From contig NZ_JAUOQH010000005.1 in the NCBI RefSeq assembly GCF_030547075.1, forward strand, positions 186,001 to 250,000: DNA of 64,000 nucleotides, written 5' to 3'. This stretch comes from Alteromonas sp. 1_MG-2023 (GTDB lineage: Bacteria; Pseudomonadota; Gammaproteobacteria; Enterobacterales; Alteromonadaceae). The position numbers were made by a program, and so were the translations under genes. The notes beneath the pieces were generated by a model that was given only the letters and a program-made list of their open reading frames with translations, was not told where the DNA came from and ran no database searches. Positions 18,872 through 28,924 of this stretch are shown piece after piece (position 1 is the stretch's first letter; each line of letters begins with the position of its first letter).

Positions 18872-20164
18872 TTAGTCGGCACTAGACTCACGGGCAATGG
18901 CACGGTAGCCAATGTCGGTTCTAAAATACGCATCTTTAAACTGAATAGTATTTACCAGCTCATACGCTTTCTGTTGAGCTTCAGTCACGTTATTACCCAT
19001 GGCCGTGGCGCACAATACGCGGCCTCCATTGGTGACAACCTTCCCATCTTTTAATGACGTACCAGCATGAAAAACTTTGCCGTCTAAATCGGCGGCTTGC
19101 TCAAAGCCGGTAATTTCATCGCCCTTGTCGTAACTACCAGGGTAACCACCAGCTGCTAAAACAACACCAATGGCGGCACGTGTATCAAATTCAATCGTTT
19201 GGCTATCAAGCTCGCCCTTACAGGCCGCTTGGCACAAAGCCACGATGTCTGATTGTAAACGCAGCATAATAGGCTGGGTTTCTGGGTCGCCAAAGCGGCA
19301 GTTATATTCAATCACTTTGGGCGTACCATCAGCCATGATCATAAGCCCAGCGTACAAGAAGCCCATGTAAGGGTTACCTTCTGATGCCATGCCTTCAACC
19401 GTTGGCATAATCACTTCTTTCATCACGCGGTCGTGAATTTCTTGTGTTACCACTGGGGCAGGAGAATATGCACCCATACCGCCTGTATTAGGACCTTTAT
19501 CGCCATTAGCAGCGCGCTTATGGTCTTGGCTGGTGGCAAAAGGAAGTACATTTTTGCCATCTACCATAACGATAAATGAGGCTTCTTCACCATCTAGGAA
19601 TTCTTCTACTACAACACGACTACCGGCTTCGCCAAACGCGTTGCCTGCTAACATATCGCGAATAGCATCTTCTGCTTCTTGTAGCGTCATCGCAACAATC
19701 ACGCCTTTACCTGCTGCTAGGCCGTCTGCCTTAATTACAATGGGTGCGCCTTTTTCACGCACATAGGCGATGGCAGGGTCAATCTCAGTAAAGTTCTGAT
19801 ATTCAGCGGTAGGAATATTGTGGCGAGCAAGAAAATCTTTAGTAAAGGCTTTTGACCCTTCAAGCTGCGCTGCAGCCTGAGTAGGGCCAAATATCATTAA
19901 GCCTTCGTTAATGAACGCATCTACCACACCTGCAACTAACGGCGCTTCTGGGCCAACAATGGTTAATTCAACATCGTTACCTTTAGCAAAAGACAGTAAA
20001 CCAAGAATATCGTTTACATCAATTGCTACGTTTTCTAGTTTAGGCTCTATTGCCGTTCCTGCATTACCAGGGGCAACAAACACAGTTGAAACATCAGAAG
20101 ATTGCGCCGCTTTATAAGCTAGCGCATGCTCGCGGCCACCGCCGCCAATTACAAGTACGTTCAT
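18872..20164 (-). CDS. purD: Phosphoribosylamine-glycine ligase PurD
   Basis: 430 residues, the usual length of PurD (GAR synthetase), which joins glycine to phosphoribosylamine in the second step of purine synthesis. It starts with the N-terminal motif MNVLVIGGGGREHALA, has the ATP-grasp segment PIVIKADGLAAGKGV and the signature RFGDPETQ. In many gammaproteobacteria purD directly follows purH; here a methyltransferase gene and palindromic elements separate them, all on the same strand. Confidence 0.97.
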   Translation of the reverse strand: MNVLVIGGGGREHALAYKAAQSSDVSTVFVAPGNAGTAIEPKLENVAIDVNDILGLLSFAKGNDVELTIVGPEAPLVAGVVDAFINEGLMIFGPTQAAAQLEGSKAFTKDFLARHNIPTAEYQNFTEIDPAIAYVREKGAPIVIKADGLAAGKGVIVAMTLQEAEDAIRDMLAGNAFGEAGSRVVVEEFLDGEEASFIVMVDGKNVLPFATSQDHKRAANGDKGPNTGGMGAYSPAPVVTQEIHDRVMKEVIMPTVEGMASEGNPYMGFLYAGLMIMADGTPKVIEYNCRFGDPETQPIMLRLQSDIVALCQAACKGELDSQTIEFDTRAAIGVVLAAGGYPGSYDKGDEITGFEQAADLDGKVFHAGTSLKDGKVVTNGGRVLCATAMGNNVTEAQQKAYELVNTIQFKDAYFRTDIGYRAIARESSAD

Positions 20165-20205
20165 TAACTATTCCGTTTTAAGGTTTTGATTTTACGACTT
20201 TGTTT

Positions 20206-21021
20206 TTACAAACTAGGCTTTTTAAACTTAAGCGTCATACGATTACTCTCGCCAATGGCAAGGTACTTCTCGCGATCTACATCTTTTAATTTAAGGCTAG
20301 GAGGAAGCGTCCATACACCGCGCGGATGGTCGGCAGTATCTTTAGCGTTCGCATTAATATCGCTGGCTTCTTCAAGCTCAAAGCCGGCTTTCTCTGCGGC
20401 AGCAACAACGAAAGAGCGCTTCATATAGCCACTTTTTTCCATTGCTGAATCATCAGCAGATTCTGGCAGTTCATGTTCAACCACACCTAGCACGCCACCA
20501 GGCTTAAGGGCTTTAAAGAAAGCACCAAAAGCGTTATCGATACCTTCGTTTCCTTGACCCATGTACCAGTTATGAATATTACGGAAAGTAAGTACCACAT
20601 CGGCACTACCTGGCTCTGCAATATCAAGGGCTTTGGTTGGGTGGAAAGCGGTAACTTTCACGCCTTTATAGGGGGCATTGTCTTTTATTTTTTCGTTAAA
20701 GTTTGCAAGCGAGTTGCGGTAGTAATCACTAGATGATTCGTCAACATAAGCATGAGCAGCAATGTATTGCCCTTCTTTTTGGACCAAAGGCGCAATAATG
20801 TCGGCATACCAGCCGCCACCTGGAGAAATCTCAACTACGGTCATATCTGGCTTAACGCCAAAGAATCGTAATGTTTGTTGAGGATTACGGAATTCGTCAC
20901 GTACTTTAGCTTGTGCTGAGCGGTGTTCGCTCATGGCTGCATCTGATATAGCATCGGCGCTAGCATAGGTTGCTGACATGCCTAGCGTGGCTGCGAGTAC
21001 TAATTTGGCTAACTTCTTCAT
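20206..21021 (-). CDS. Exported class I SAM-dependent methyltransferase
   Basis: 271 residues with a signal peptide (about 1-22, ATYASA) and an AAGGAAAT ribosome site. The mature part is a Rossmann methyltransferase: motif I is VVEISPGGGWYADI, followed by VVLTFRNIHNW and the post-core ALKPGGVLGVVEH. The family occurs widely in marine bacteria as a predicted periplasmic protein; where it would obtain SAM outside the cytoplasm is unclear, so it may have another ligand or role. It sits between purH and purD, 41 bases before purD. Confidence 0.8.
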   Translation of the reverse strand: MKKLAKLVLAATLGMSATYASADAISDAAMSEHRSAQAKVRDEFRNPQQTLRFFGVKPDMTVVEISPGGGWYADIIAPLVQKEGQYIAAHAYVDESSSDYYRNSLANFNEKIKDNAPYKGVKVTAFHPTKALDIAEPGSADVVLTFRNIHNWYMGQGNEGIDNAFGAFFKALKPGGVLGVVEHELPESADDSAMEKSGYMKRSFVVAAAEKAGFELEEASDINANAKDTADHPRGVWTLPPSLKLKDVDREKYLAIGESNRMTLKFKKPSL

Positions 21022-21190
21022 TGTTATTTCCTTATTATCATCGAGGGTAACGGCGATTACGTTAACTGCTAATACTGATAAACACCAGTTTCAGATTAAG
21101 CTTAACAACAAACTATTACACCTACCCGACACCCAACATGCTAAATCTGTACTCTGCCGTTTTGCTTTTTGTGGCTTAGAGCTCAAAGCT

Positions 21191-21300
21191 AAGAGCGAGA
21201 GCAGAAGGCATTCAAAACACGCGGTAAACCCATCCATGGGCGCTCTGCCACAGCATCCATGCTGTGGAAGGTTTCGAATGCCTTCTGCTCTCACTCCTCT
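21191..21300 (-). repeat. Palindromic element, copy A
   Basis: Outer arms of 17 bases pair perfectly: GAGAGCAGAAGGCATTC at 21197-21213 with its complement at 21276-21292. Inside are two small hairpins, CCACAGCAT-CC-ATGCTGTGG (21248-21267) and CCCAT-CC-ATGGG (21229-21240). The inner sequence is, on the minus strand, closely related to that of copy C, while the outer arms are unrelated to it. Confidence 0.85.
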
Positions 21301-21378
21301 CAACCGGCGTCATGCTTTTTAAGTGCGAGACCTGGTTGAATTTTTATTCAATTACAACTGTAGAGCCTAGCTATCAAA

Positions 21379-21450
21379 AGAGGTGAAGTGAATGTCAGTA
21401 CTAAATCCTCTATGGTATGGATACCACAGCGGAGCCCTTCACCTATCTCT
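21379..21450 (+). repeat. Palindromic element, copy B (short form)
   Basis: Outer arms AGGTGAAG (21381-21388) and CTTCACCT (21437-21444) enclose one hairpin, TGGTAT-GG-ATACCA (21413-21426), followed by the shared GCGGAGCCC. It lacks the second inner hairpin and the GTTTAC/GCGTGTTT block of copies A and C. Confidence 0.75.
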
Positions 21451-21559
21451 AACCAGCTTTCTGTTTCCAATGCACAGCACGCAATAAGCTAGCAAGATGC
21501 AGCGTGTATTTGCAGCGCTCTAGCGACACTTCAATACGTAATTGGGTATTAGGCTAGAT

Positions 21560-21659
21560 GGTAAGTAGGTAGGAGTGATAAACCCTCTATGGCATGGATG
21601 CCATAGCGGAGCCCCCATGGATGGGTTTACGGCGTGTTTATCACACCTGCCTACTTACC
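21560..21659 (+). repeat. Palindromic element, copy C
   Basis: Outer arms of 24 bases (21560-21583 and 21636-21659) pair at 22 of 24 positions. Inside are CTATGGCAT-GG-ATGCCATAG (21587-21606) and CCCAT-GG-ATGGG (21614-21625), then GTTTACGGCGTGTTT. The element ends 28 bases after the purH stop, so on the minus strand it could also act as a terminator or mRNA-end structure for purH. Confidence 0.85.
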
Positions 21660-21687
21660 TTCTTAGACAGCTAATACATCGTCTATT

Positions 21688-23286
21688 TTAATGGCGGAAG
21701 TGGCGCATGCCAGTGAACACCATGGCGATGCCGTGTTCGTCGGCTGCATCAATCACTTCTTGGTCGCGCATTGAGCCACCAGGCTGAATGACTGCTTTAA
21801 TGCCAGCTTCTGCGGCAGCATCAATGCCATCGCGGAATGGGAAGAAAGCGTCTGATGCCATTACAGAACCTGCTACTTCTAGGTTTTCATCGGCGGCTTT
21901 GATACCTGCAATTTTGGCAGAATATACGCGGCTCATTTGACCTGCGCCCACACCTACTGTCATACCGTCTTTACAATATACAATGGCGTTAGATTTCACG
22001 TATTTCGCTACTTTCCAGCAGAACATCAAATCGCGAAGTTCGTCTTCAGAAGGCTTAAGCTTGGTCACTACTTGAAGGTCTTCCATTTCAACCATGCCGA
22101 AGTCGCGCTCTTGTACTAGCAGCCCGCCATTAACACGTTTAAAGTCGTAACCGTCGGTAAGTTGACCAGTCCAATCACCACACGCTAATAAGCGTACGTT
22201 TTTCTTCGCGCTAACAATGTCTTTTGCTTCGTCGCTAACCGTAGGTGCAATAATGACTTCTACAAACTGACGATCCACAATCGCTTGTGCCGTTTTTGCA
22301 TCTAACTCGCGGTTAAACGCAATAATGCCGCCAAACGCAGAGGTTGGGTCGGTTTTAAAAGCGCGATCATAGGCAGACAAAATGTCTTCGCCAATAGCGA
22401 CACCACAAGGGTTAGCGTGCTTAACAATAACGCAAGCTGGCTCTTCGAACTCTTTAACGCATTCCAAAGCAGAGTCTGTGTCGGCAATATTGTTGAACGA
22501 CAATTCTTTACCTTGAAGCTGAGTAGCAGTAGACACTGACGCTTCTTGAATATCGTTTTCAACGTAGAAAGCAGCGCTTTGATGGCTGTTTTCACCGTAA
22601 CGCAAATCTTGCTTCTTGCTAACTTGTACGTTGAACGTACGTGGGAATTCGCTGTGCTCATGCCCGCAGTCATCTTCGCAATCAGCGGTATCAATCCGTG
22701 CGCCAAAGTAGTTAGCAATCATGCCGTCGTACTCAGCGGTATGCTCAAACGCTTTAATCGCTAGGTCGAAGCGGGTTTTGTAAGTCAGTGAACCTTGGTT
22801 TGCTTCCATTTCAGCAAGAACGCGGCCGTAGTCGGCAGCTTTAACAACAATGGTTACATCTTTATGGTTTTTAGCCGCAGCACGAACCATAGTTGGGCCA
22901 CCAATATCGATATTCTCGATAGCGTCTTCTAACGTGCAATCGTCGTTAGCCACTGTTGCTGCGAATGGGTAAAGGTTCACTACCACCAAATCGATTGGAG
23001 CAATGTTGTTTTCGTCCATTACCGCTTCATCAATACCACGACGAGCCAAAATGCCGCCATGAATTTTAGGATGAAGGGTTTTTACGCGGCCAGCCATAAT
23101 TTCTGGGTGACCTGTGTGGTCAGACACTTCTGTTACTGGCAAGCCAGCTTCAGCGATGAGTTTAGCAGTACCGCCCGTCGACAGAAGTTCCACCCCAGCG
23201 TTATGCAGCGCGGTGGCGAAATCGAGGATACCGGTTTTATCAGAGACACTTAAAAGAGCACGTTTAATGGGTTTTGGTGTTTGCAT
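21688..23286 (-). CDS. purH: Bifunctional AICAR transformylase/IMP cyclohydrolase PurH
   Basis: 532 residues, the normal length for PurH, which carries out the last two steps of IMP synthesis. The N-terminal cyclohydrolase domain starts [15 protein letters not shown] and has STGGTAKLI and [13 protein letters not shown]; the C-terminal transformylase domain has KHANPCGVA and [12 protein letters not shown] and ends FTGMRHFRH. It follows fis with a terminator in between, so it probably has its own promoter or is attenuated. Confidence 0.97.
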   Translation of the reverse strand: MQTPKPIKRALLSVSDKTGILDFATALHNAGVELLSTGGTAKLIAEAGLPVTEVSDHTGHPEIMAGRVKTLHPKIHGGILARRGIDEAVMDENNIAPIDLVVVNLYPFAATVANDDCTLEDAIENIDIGGPTMVRAAAKNHKDVTIVVKAADYGRVLAEMEANQGSLTYKTRFDLAIKAFEHTAEYDGMIANYFGARIDTADCEDDCGHEHSEFPRTFNVQVSKKQDLRYGENSHQSAAFYVENDIQEASVSTATQLQGKELSFNNIADTDSALECVKEFEEPACVIVKHANPCGVAIGEDILSAYDRAFKTDPTSAFGGIIAFNRELDAKTAQAIVDRQFVEVIIAPTVSDEAKDIVSAKKNVRLLACGDWTGQLTDGYDFKRVNGGLLVQERDFGMVEMEDLQVVTKLKPSEDELRDLMFCWKVAKYVKSNAIVYCKDGMTVGVGAGQMSRVYSAKIAGIKAADENLEVAGSVMASDAFFPFRDGIDAAAEAGIKAVIQPGGSMRDQEVIDAADEHGIAMVFTGMRHFRH

Positions 23287-23323
23287 AAAATATAGGCTTC
23301 AAAGTTAAGAGTGGTGAAACAAA

Positions 23324-23345
23324 AAGAGCACCTGTAGGTGCTCTT
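23324..23345 (-). terminator. Terminator after fis
   Basis: AAGAGCACC (23324-23332) and GGTGCTCTT (23337-23345) form a 9-bp stem with a 4-base loop, followed on the minus strand by TTTTTG. It lies just after the fis stop and ahead of purH. Confidence 0.85.
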
Positions 23346-23367
23346 CGGTGGGCTAGGCCCGGTGATT

Positions 23368-23661
23368 TTAGTTCATGCCGTACTGCTTCAGCTTTTTGCG
23401 AAGCGTGCCACGGTTGATTCCCATCATGATGGCAGCGCGGGTTTGATTGCCGCGGGTGTAAGTCATAACTTCTTCCAGCAGCGGGGCCTCAACTTCGGCC
23501 AGTACCATTTCGTACAAATTATCGATGTTGGCGTTGTCCAATTGCTTGAGGTATTTATTTACCGCTTGCTTAACTGAGTCGCGAAGTGGCTTTTGCGCTT
23601 GGGTTTGAGAAGGCGTAGTTACTGTAGTAGTAAAAGGTGAAGTCACGTTTTGATCGAACAT
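23368..23661 (-). CDS. fis: Nucleoid protein Fis
   Basis: 97 residues, matching Fis (98 in E. coli). The C-terminal helix-turn-helix [22 protein letters not shown] is essentially that of Fis, and the dimerisation helices contain [18 protein letters not shown]. Fis bends DNA, is abundant in early growth and activates rRNA promoters. The gene follows dusB by 30 bases, the conserved dusB-fis operon of gammaproteobacteria. Confidence 0.96.
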   Translation of the reverse strand: MFDQNVTSPFTTTVTTPSQTQAQKPLRDSVKQAVNKYLKQLDNANIDNLYEMVLAEVEAPLLEEVMTYTRGNQTRAAIMMGINRGTLRKKLKQYGMN

Positions 23662-23691
23662 AATACTGTCTTGCTCTTAAGTTAGTCATTA

Positions 23692-24690
23692 CTATGCTGC
23701 AGGAGAAATCTGTCGGGTTTCTCGATTCTGCAGCGCTTCAAAATAAGCGTTTAGTGCTTCAAGTTGCGCTGACGCATCCTCGATAGCGTTGAACGATTTA
23801 CGAAATTGACGATCCGTATCGTGTTCCGAGAGATACCAGCCCACATGTTTGCGGGCAATTCTTACACCGGCGACTTCACCGTAGAAGCTTTGTACATTAG
23901 CGACGTGCTCGTGCAAAATCTCATACTGTTCAGACAATGGTGGTGGCGTTAGGTTCTCGCCAGTTTCTAGGTAATGCAGGATCTCTTTGAAGATCCAAGG
24001 ATTTCCTTGAGCACCGCGACCTATCATCACACCATCTGCACCGGTATAATTCAGTACCTGTTGTGCTTTTTCAGGAGAGGTAATATCTCCGTTGGCAATT
24101 ACGGGTATCGAAATTGCCGCCTTTATAAGACGGATAGTGTCGAACTCCGCCTCTCCTTTGTACATACAAGCTCGCGTTCTACCGTGAACAGCCAGTGACT
24201 GTATGCCGTTTTGCTCAGCAATGCGGGCTATCTCAACCCCATTGCGGTTATCGGTATTCCAGCCGGTACGAATTTTTAGTGTTACAGGAACATCTACAGC
24301 GTTAACCACTGCTTTAATGATTGATTCCACCGTACTCGGGTACTGAAGCAACGCGGAACCTGCCAGTTTCTTATTCACCTTTTTCGCTGGACAACCCATG
24401 TTGATGTCGATGATTTGCGCACCGTTCTCAACATTAAATTGTGCCGCTTGGGCCATAAGCTCTGGATCTGCGCCTGCAATCTGTACAGAACGAATACCTT
24501 CTTCGCCCTCATGATTCATTCGTGCTTGTGATTTTGCGGTATTCCATACCTTTGGATTGCTAGAAAGCATTTCCGATACCACAAGCCCCGCACCCATACG
24601 TTTACATAGTTGACGAAATGGACGGTCAGTCACGCCAGCCATTGGAGCCAGCATCAAATTGTTGTCTAACGTGTAGGAACCAATTCGCAT
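23692..24690 (-). CDS. dusB: tRNA-dihydrouridine synthase B
   Basis: 332 residues. FMN-dependent enzyme that reduces uridine to dihydrouridine in tRNA. Visible marks are LMLAPMAGVTDRPFR, the catalytic-cysteine segment DINMGCPAKKV, VTLKIRTGW, LAVHGRTR and GDITSPEKA followed by ADGVMIGRGAQGNPW. It is the first gene of the dusB-fis operon; the promoter should lie in the 235-base gap before prmA. Confidence 0.96.
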   Translation of the reverse strand: MRIGSYTLDNNLMLAPMAGVTDRPFRQLCKRMGAGLVVSEMLSSNPKVWNTAKSQARMNHEGEEGIRSVQIAGADPELMAQAAQFNVENGAQIIDINMGCPAKKVNKKLAGSALLQYPSTVESIIKAVVNAVDVPVTLKIRTGWNTDNRNGVEIARIAEQNGIQSLAVHGRTRACMYKGEAEFDTIRLIKAAISIPVIANGDITSPEKAQQVLNYTGADGVMIGRGAQGNPWIFKEILHYLETGENLTPPPLSEQYEILHEHVANVQSFYGEVAGVRIARKHVGWYLSEHDTDRQFRKSFNAIEDASAQLEALNAYFEALQNRETRQISPAA

Positions 24691-24925
24691 ATTTCGCCAT
24701 CTAGAACTGCACAGAATTTATACACCCGGCTAAAACGGGGCGCTAAGTGTACGTGTTTTCGCAATACTTGAAAAGGCTAAAAATCGCACAAAATTTCACT
24801 CTATGGGCTTGACAGTGAAAAAAAACTGTAACATTAGCCATCTAACACTGTTTTGCCGGGTGAAATTTGTGCAAATTGCTTTAAGCCCCCGAATTGAAAG
24901 GCATTGAAAGACAAAAAATTTACAT

Positions 24926-25807
24926 TTAAGCGTGTTTCTTTCCAGATACTCGCGCCCATTCTCCATCTATAGCGCTTTCATCAAGCGTAAAATCGCGAGT
25001 GTAGGCAGCTTCAATTTTGGTTACTTGTTCAGCAAGAATACCGGAAAGTACAAGTAAACCAGAGGGCTTACAGTAAGATGAAATAACGTCCTGAAGTTCA
25101 AGAAGAGGGCCAGATAATATATTAGCCATGACCACATCGGCCTCTAACGCGGGCTGGTCAGCCGGTAGGTAAACATCAAGCCTATCTTCAACACCGTTAC
25201 GGCGTGCATTTTCTTGTGTGGCTTGAAGGGCTTGAGGGTCGATATCAATAGCTACTACCCGTTTGGCCCCCAGTTTTAGTGCTGCTAGAGCTAATATGCC
25301 CGAGCCACATCCAAAATCGACTACTAGCTTATCTTCTACGTCTATTGAATCTAACCAACGCAAACACAGTGCGGTAGTGGGGTGGGTTCCTGTACCGAAT
25401 GCTAAGCCTGGATCTAACATCACGTTTACTGCGTCAGGCTCTGGTACGTCTCGCCAGCTAGGGCAAATCCATAAGCGTTTACCAAATTGCATGGGGTGAA
25501 AGTTATCCATCCACTCACGCTCCCAGTCTTTGTCTTCTAGTGGTTCTAGTTTGTATCTAAAGTCTGAACCCAATATACGCGCTTTGCCTAATCGTTTGAT
25601 GATGGCTTTCATGTCATCGGTAGCTTCAAATAGGCCAACGACTTGCGTGTCTGGCCACAGCATAATTTCGCCGGGCTTGGGCTCGTACATAGGTGTGTCT
25701 TTCGCATCTACGTAAGTTACAGCTTGCGAACCGTTAGCGCTTAGCATATCACCAATTGATTCAGCATATTCTGAGGAGGTATTTATTCGTAACTGTAGCC
25801 AGGCCAT
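24926..25807 (-). CDS. prmA: Ribosomal protein L11 methyltransferase PrmA
   Basis: 293 residues from the ATG at 25805-25807; the frame is open two codons further to a TTG, but [10 protein letters not shown] matches the usual PrmA start. PrmA trimethylates several residues of ribosomal protein L11. The C-terminal SAM domain has [32 protein letters not shown] and [13 protein letters not shown], and [13 protein letters not shown] precedes it. It lies upstream of dusB-fis on the same strand, an arrangement shared by many gammaproteobacteria. Confidence 0.96.
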   Translation of the reverse strand: MAWLQLRINTSSEYAESIGDMLSANGSQAVTYVDAKDTPMYEPKPGEIMLWPDTQVVGLFEATDDMKAIIKRLGKARILGSDFRYKLEPLEDKDWEREWMDNFHPMQFGKRLWICPSWRDVPEPDAVNVMLDPGLAFGTGTHPTTALCLRWLDSIDVEDKLVVDFGCGSGILALAALKLGAKRVVAIDIDPQALQATQENARRNGVEDRLDVYLPADQPALEADVVMANILSGPLLELQDVISSYCKPSGLLVLSGILAEQVTKIEAAYTRDFTLDESAIDGEWARVSGKKHA

Positions 25808-26115
25808 ATTCAAACATGTTCAAAGAGTTTGACGGTATTGTACCGCCTGCTTGGTTAAAGCGAAATATTAATACTAGATTACAGATTAAGTGCTGTCTCC
25901 CTATTTTCGACATCCGACTTATTAAAGTACTCGCGAATAGGTAAAGCGTACGAGCAAATCGGGCAATAAACGCTAATTTTTCTAAAACTTAAGTATAAAC
26001 TTGATTCACTTACTTGTTGTTTTTAATAAATTTGATTAAAAATCAACCTTTTGGCGAATGGTCTTTTTTAACTTAATGCTTATAGTTACTGCGTCTTTCA
26101 CCAACCTCATGGCTT
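25808..26115. other. Divergent promoter region, prmA / binding protein
   Basis: 308 bases between two divergent genes; AT-rich towards the right. It must hold both promoters. No repeat, hairpin or ORF stands out. Confidence 0.5.
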
Positions 26116-26901
26116 ATGCGTTATATAGCAATATTCTTTATATTTTTGTTTTCTCCTTACTTGGCTTTTGCAAAGCAGGTAGAGGTCGTCGTGGGTTGGA
26201 CAAAAGCGCCTTATGTTATCGAAGAGAATGATTCGGGGTTTGAGGTAGAGCTGGTACGCGCTATCTTGCTAGAAATGGGGCACGAAATGATACCTATTTA
26301 TGTACCTTTTGGTCGTACTGCCAGTTTTGTGCGCAGTGGAGAGGTAGATATGGGGTTAACCTTAAACCCCTGGCATGATATTGACCCTGCTATTCTTTCT
26401 AATAACTATGTTCATTATCAAAATGTAGCGATAACGCGTACCGACAGAAACTTGCAAATTAACCAAGTTAAAGACTTACTCGGTTATAGTATTATTGGCT
26501 TTCAAACAGCGAGTTCTGTGCTTGGCGACGAGTTTGGGAAATTGTTAGCACATCAGAAAAACTACATGGAATTGGCACAGCAAGATAGGCAGGTGCACTT
26601 GCTATTGCTTGGCAGTGTGGATGTCGCTGTACTTGATAGAAATATATTTGAACATATAAAAAAGGGATTACCTCAAGAAAAACAACACGACACTACCATT
26701 CACGAGCTATTCCCTGTGTCTTCTTACAGTGCGGCAATTCCAGATCCTTATCTTCGAAGCCAATTTAATCAAATACTGGCAAAATTTATTGAAGATGGGC
26801 GTTACCAGTCGCTGCTGGAGGAGTTCGGGTTATTTAACTTTTTGAGCGAAAAATCTTCAACATCTACCATCAACCCAAACCCTGTAAATTCGTATAATTG
26901 A
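26116..26901 (+). CDS. Periplasmic solute-binding protein, family 3-like
   Basis: 261 residues with a signal peptide (MRYIAIFFIFLFSPYLAFA). The mature protein has the SBP_bac_3 pattern: VVVGWTKAPYVIEENDSGFEVELVRAILLEMGH, then FGRTASFVRSGEVDMGLTL, and a second lobe with GYSIIGFQTAS. No permease or ATPase gene is adjacent, so it may not serve an ABC importer; in Alteromonas such lone proteins are common and may sense or scavenge amino-acid-like compounds. Ligand unknown. Confidence 0.8.
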   Translation: MRYIAIFFIFLFSPYLAFAKQVEVVVGWTKAPYVIEENDSGFEVELVRAILLEMGHEMIPIYVPFGRTASFVRSGEVDMGLTLNPWHDIDPAILSNNYVHYQNVAITRTDRNLQINQVKDLLGYSIIGFQTASSVLGDEFGKLLAHQKNYMELAQQDRQVHLLLLGSVDVAVLDRNIFEHIKKGLPQEKQHDTTIHELFPVSSYSAAIPDPYLRSQFNQILAKFIEDGRYQSLLEEFGLFNFLSEKSSTSTINPNPVNSYN

Positions 26902-27173
26902 TCCCCCCGTTCAGCTAAACCTTTCTTTAAACGTTTTATTGTGAACATAGTACTGTAAATGTAGTGCTGTAAACCTAGCCTGCGCTAATAAGCTTCCCCA
27001 ATAGTATTGACGTTTCAACCCAGTTTGTCGCATGCTGCATAGTGATCTTTCTATGCTCAACCATTCTATGCACATCTAAGCTGTTTTAATTTCAGACACT
27101 TGAAGTTAGCACGCTTATGTTTAAGCAGCTTTGTCACTAAAACTTATAATAGAAAAACTCGGGGATTAACCAC

Positions 27174-28823
27174 ATGAAGGCTACGCTATTTTACGCTGCC
27201 GTTATTTTACTCTGTACCGCATGCGCACCATCCCAACCAACCACAAGCAATGCTTCAGTTGCCAGCACAGATGAAGACGCTGGTAGGGCATCGGTTGAAT
27301 TTTGGTTAGATAAATCTGCTGCAGAACAAGCGCAGGCCATAGCACAAGGTGAATTGTCATCTGAAGCATTGGTGAAAGGTTATCTTGCTCGAATCGAAAA
27401 ACTTGATGGTGACGTCAATAGTATTTTAGCGCTCAACCCCAACGCCATTGAAGAAGCTAAAGCGGCTGATTTAGCACGTAGAAATAAAATGCGTAAAGGG
27501 CCACTATTTGGTTTACCTGTTTTACTAAAAGATAATATTGAAACCAGTGAGTTGCCCACTACAGCCGGAGCCATGGCGCTGGTTAATAACGATACAAAGC
27601 GAGATGCCCCTATTGTAGCCCGCCTTAAAGCTGCGGGTGCTATTGTGTTAGGTAAAACTAACTTGTCTGAATGGGCGAACTTTCGCTCTGAATCTTCTAT
27701 TAGTGGTTGGAGTGCTGTAGGGGGGTTAACCCGAAATCCTCATATGTTGTCTCGAAGTGCGTGTGGTTCTTCGTCTGGTTCTGGTGCGGCTATGGCATTG
27801 CGCTTAGCGTCGCTAGCGGTGGGCACAGAAACCAATGGCTCTATTATTTGCCCTGCTTCAATGAACGGTGTTGTAGGCTTTAAGCCTACAGTAGGGCTGT
27901 TATCTCGTACGCATATTGTGCCAATTTCGTATACACAAGATACTGCAGGCCCCATGACAGCAAGTGTTGATGATGCATGGTTAATGGCTTCAGTGATGGC
28001 AGGTGTAGATACAAAAGATAGCGCAACTAAAGAGGCTAGCCAGCATAGGCTTAGTGCGCCGCAGCAAAGTATGTTAGCGACCGATTTAAAAGGCGTGCGC
28101 GTGGGCGTTGTGCGATATCGGCAGGGTGATAACCCCCATGTGCTATCTACTTATGAGCAGGCGTTAAATAGTTTGAAAGCAGCGGGCGCAGAATTAGTGG
28201 AAATTAGCGATTTCAAACAGCCAGAAACCTTTTGGGCAGACTCTTACCAAGTGTTACTCAGTGAGTTTCACTATTCGTTAAACGAATACTTAGAAGGCAG
28301 CCCCGCCGATATTCCTGTGCGCAGCGTGTCTGAACTTATCACCTACAACCAATCAAGCCCTCGAGAGCTTGCGCTGTTTAATCAAGATATTTTCGAAAAA
28401 GCAGCGGATACAGATGATATCAATAGCCAGAAGTACGCTTCGGCATTAGCATTGGTAAGAGAAACCGCTAGAGATAACGGTATTGATGCTTTATTGGCGG
28501 CACATAGAGTTGATGTGCTTGTAGCGCCCTCAAATAGCCCTGCTTTCCTTATTGACGGGGTATATGGCGATCATGCTCCAATGGGCTTCATTGGTATCGG
28601 CTATTTAGCCGCTGTTGCAGGTTATCCGCACCTTACTGTGCCTGCCGGTGAAGTAAAAAGCCTTCCCGTAGGAATAAGCTTTATTGGTAAGCAATGGGAT
28701 GATGAAAAAGTACTTCGCATTGGCAGTATATTTGAAGCCAAGCATGGGGTGCATGTAAAGCCTAGCCTATTGCCAACCCGACTGCATAGCCCAGCACTAT
28801 TAGAGGCCGTGAAGGGTCTATAG
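27174..28823 (+). CDS. Amidase signature family hydrolase, exported
   Basis: 549 residues. The N-terminus is a signal peptide with a lipobox-like end (LLCTAC, C17), so it may be a lipoprotein. The amidase signature triad is intact: K119 in PVLLKDN, the serine of the GSSSGSGAAMA loop (about 199-200) and the nucleophile S223 in GTETNGSI. It resembles the glutamyl-tRNA amidotransferase A/peptide amidase family and would hydrolyse an amide outside the cytoplasm. It is a single-gene unit with its own terminator; substrate unknown. Confidence 0.87.
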   Translation: MKATLFYAAVILLCTACAPSQPTTSNASVASTDEDAGRASVEFWLDKSAAEQAQAIAQGELSSEALVKGYLARIEKLDGDVNSILALNPNAIEEAKAADLARRNKMRKGPLFGLPVLLKDNIETSELPTTAGAMALVNNDTKRDAPIVARLKAAGAIVLGKTNLSEWANFRSESSISGWSAVGGLTRNPHMLSRSACGSSSGSGAAMALRLASLAVGTETNGSIICPASMNGVVGFKPTVGLLSRTHIVPISYTQDTAGPMTASVDDAWLMASVMAGVDTKDSATKEASQHRLSAPQQSMLATDLKGVRVGVVRYRQGDNPHVLSTYEQALNSLKAAGAELVEISDFKQPETFWADSYQVLLSEFHYSLNEYLEGSPADIPVRSVSELITYNQSSPRELALFNQDIFEKAADTDDINSQKYASALALVRETARDNGIDALLAAHRVDVLVAPSNSPAFLIDGVYGDHAPMGFIGIGYLAAVAGYPHLTVPAGEVKSLPVGISFIGKQWDDEKVLRIGSIFEAKHGVHVKPSLLPTRLHSPALLEAVKGL

Positions 28824-28867
28824 CTAGCTTAATTCGTTTATTCTAAATCACTTTTTTTAAAAGTATA

Positions 28868-28909
28868 AAAAAGCCCCAAGATCACTTCAAACCGACCTTG
28901 GGGCTTTTT
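28868..28909. terminator. Bidirectional terminator, amidase / HiPIP
   Basis: AAAAAGCCCCAAG (28868-28880) pairs perfectly with CTTGGGGCTTTTT (28897-28909) over 13 bases. It lies between convergent genes and has T runs in both directions. Confidence 0.9.
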
Positions 28910-28924
28910 CAATAACTGGAGTAA

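Noticed and set aside
21191..21659. Insertion sequence or integron attC sites
   Set aside because: There is no transposase or integrase, no target duplication that I can see, and the outer arms differ from copy to copy; the attC core motifs are absent.
24809..24834. TTGACA ... TAACAT plus-strand promoter
   Set aside because: The spacer is only 14 bases and no plus-strand gene follows; both flanking genes are on the minus strand.
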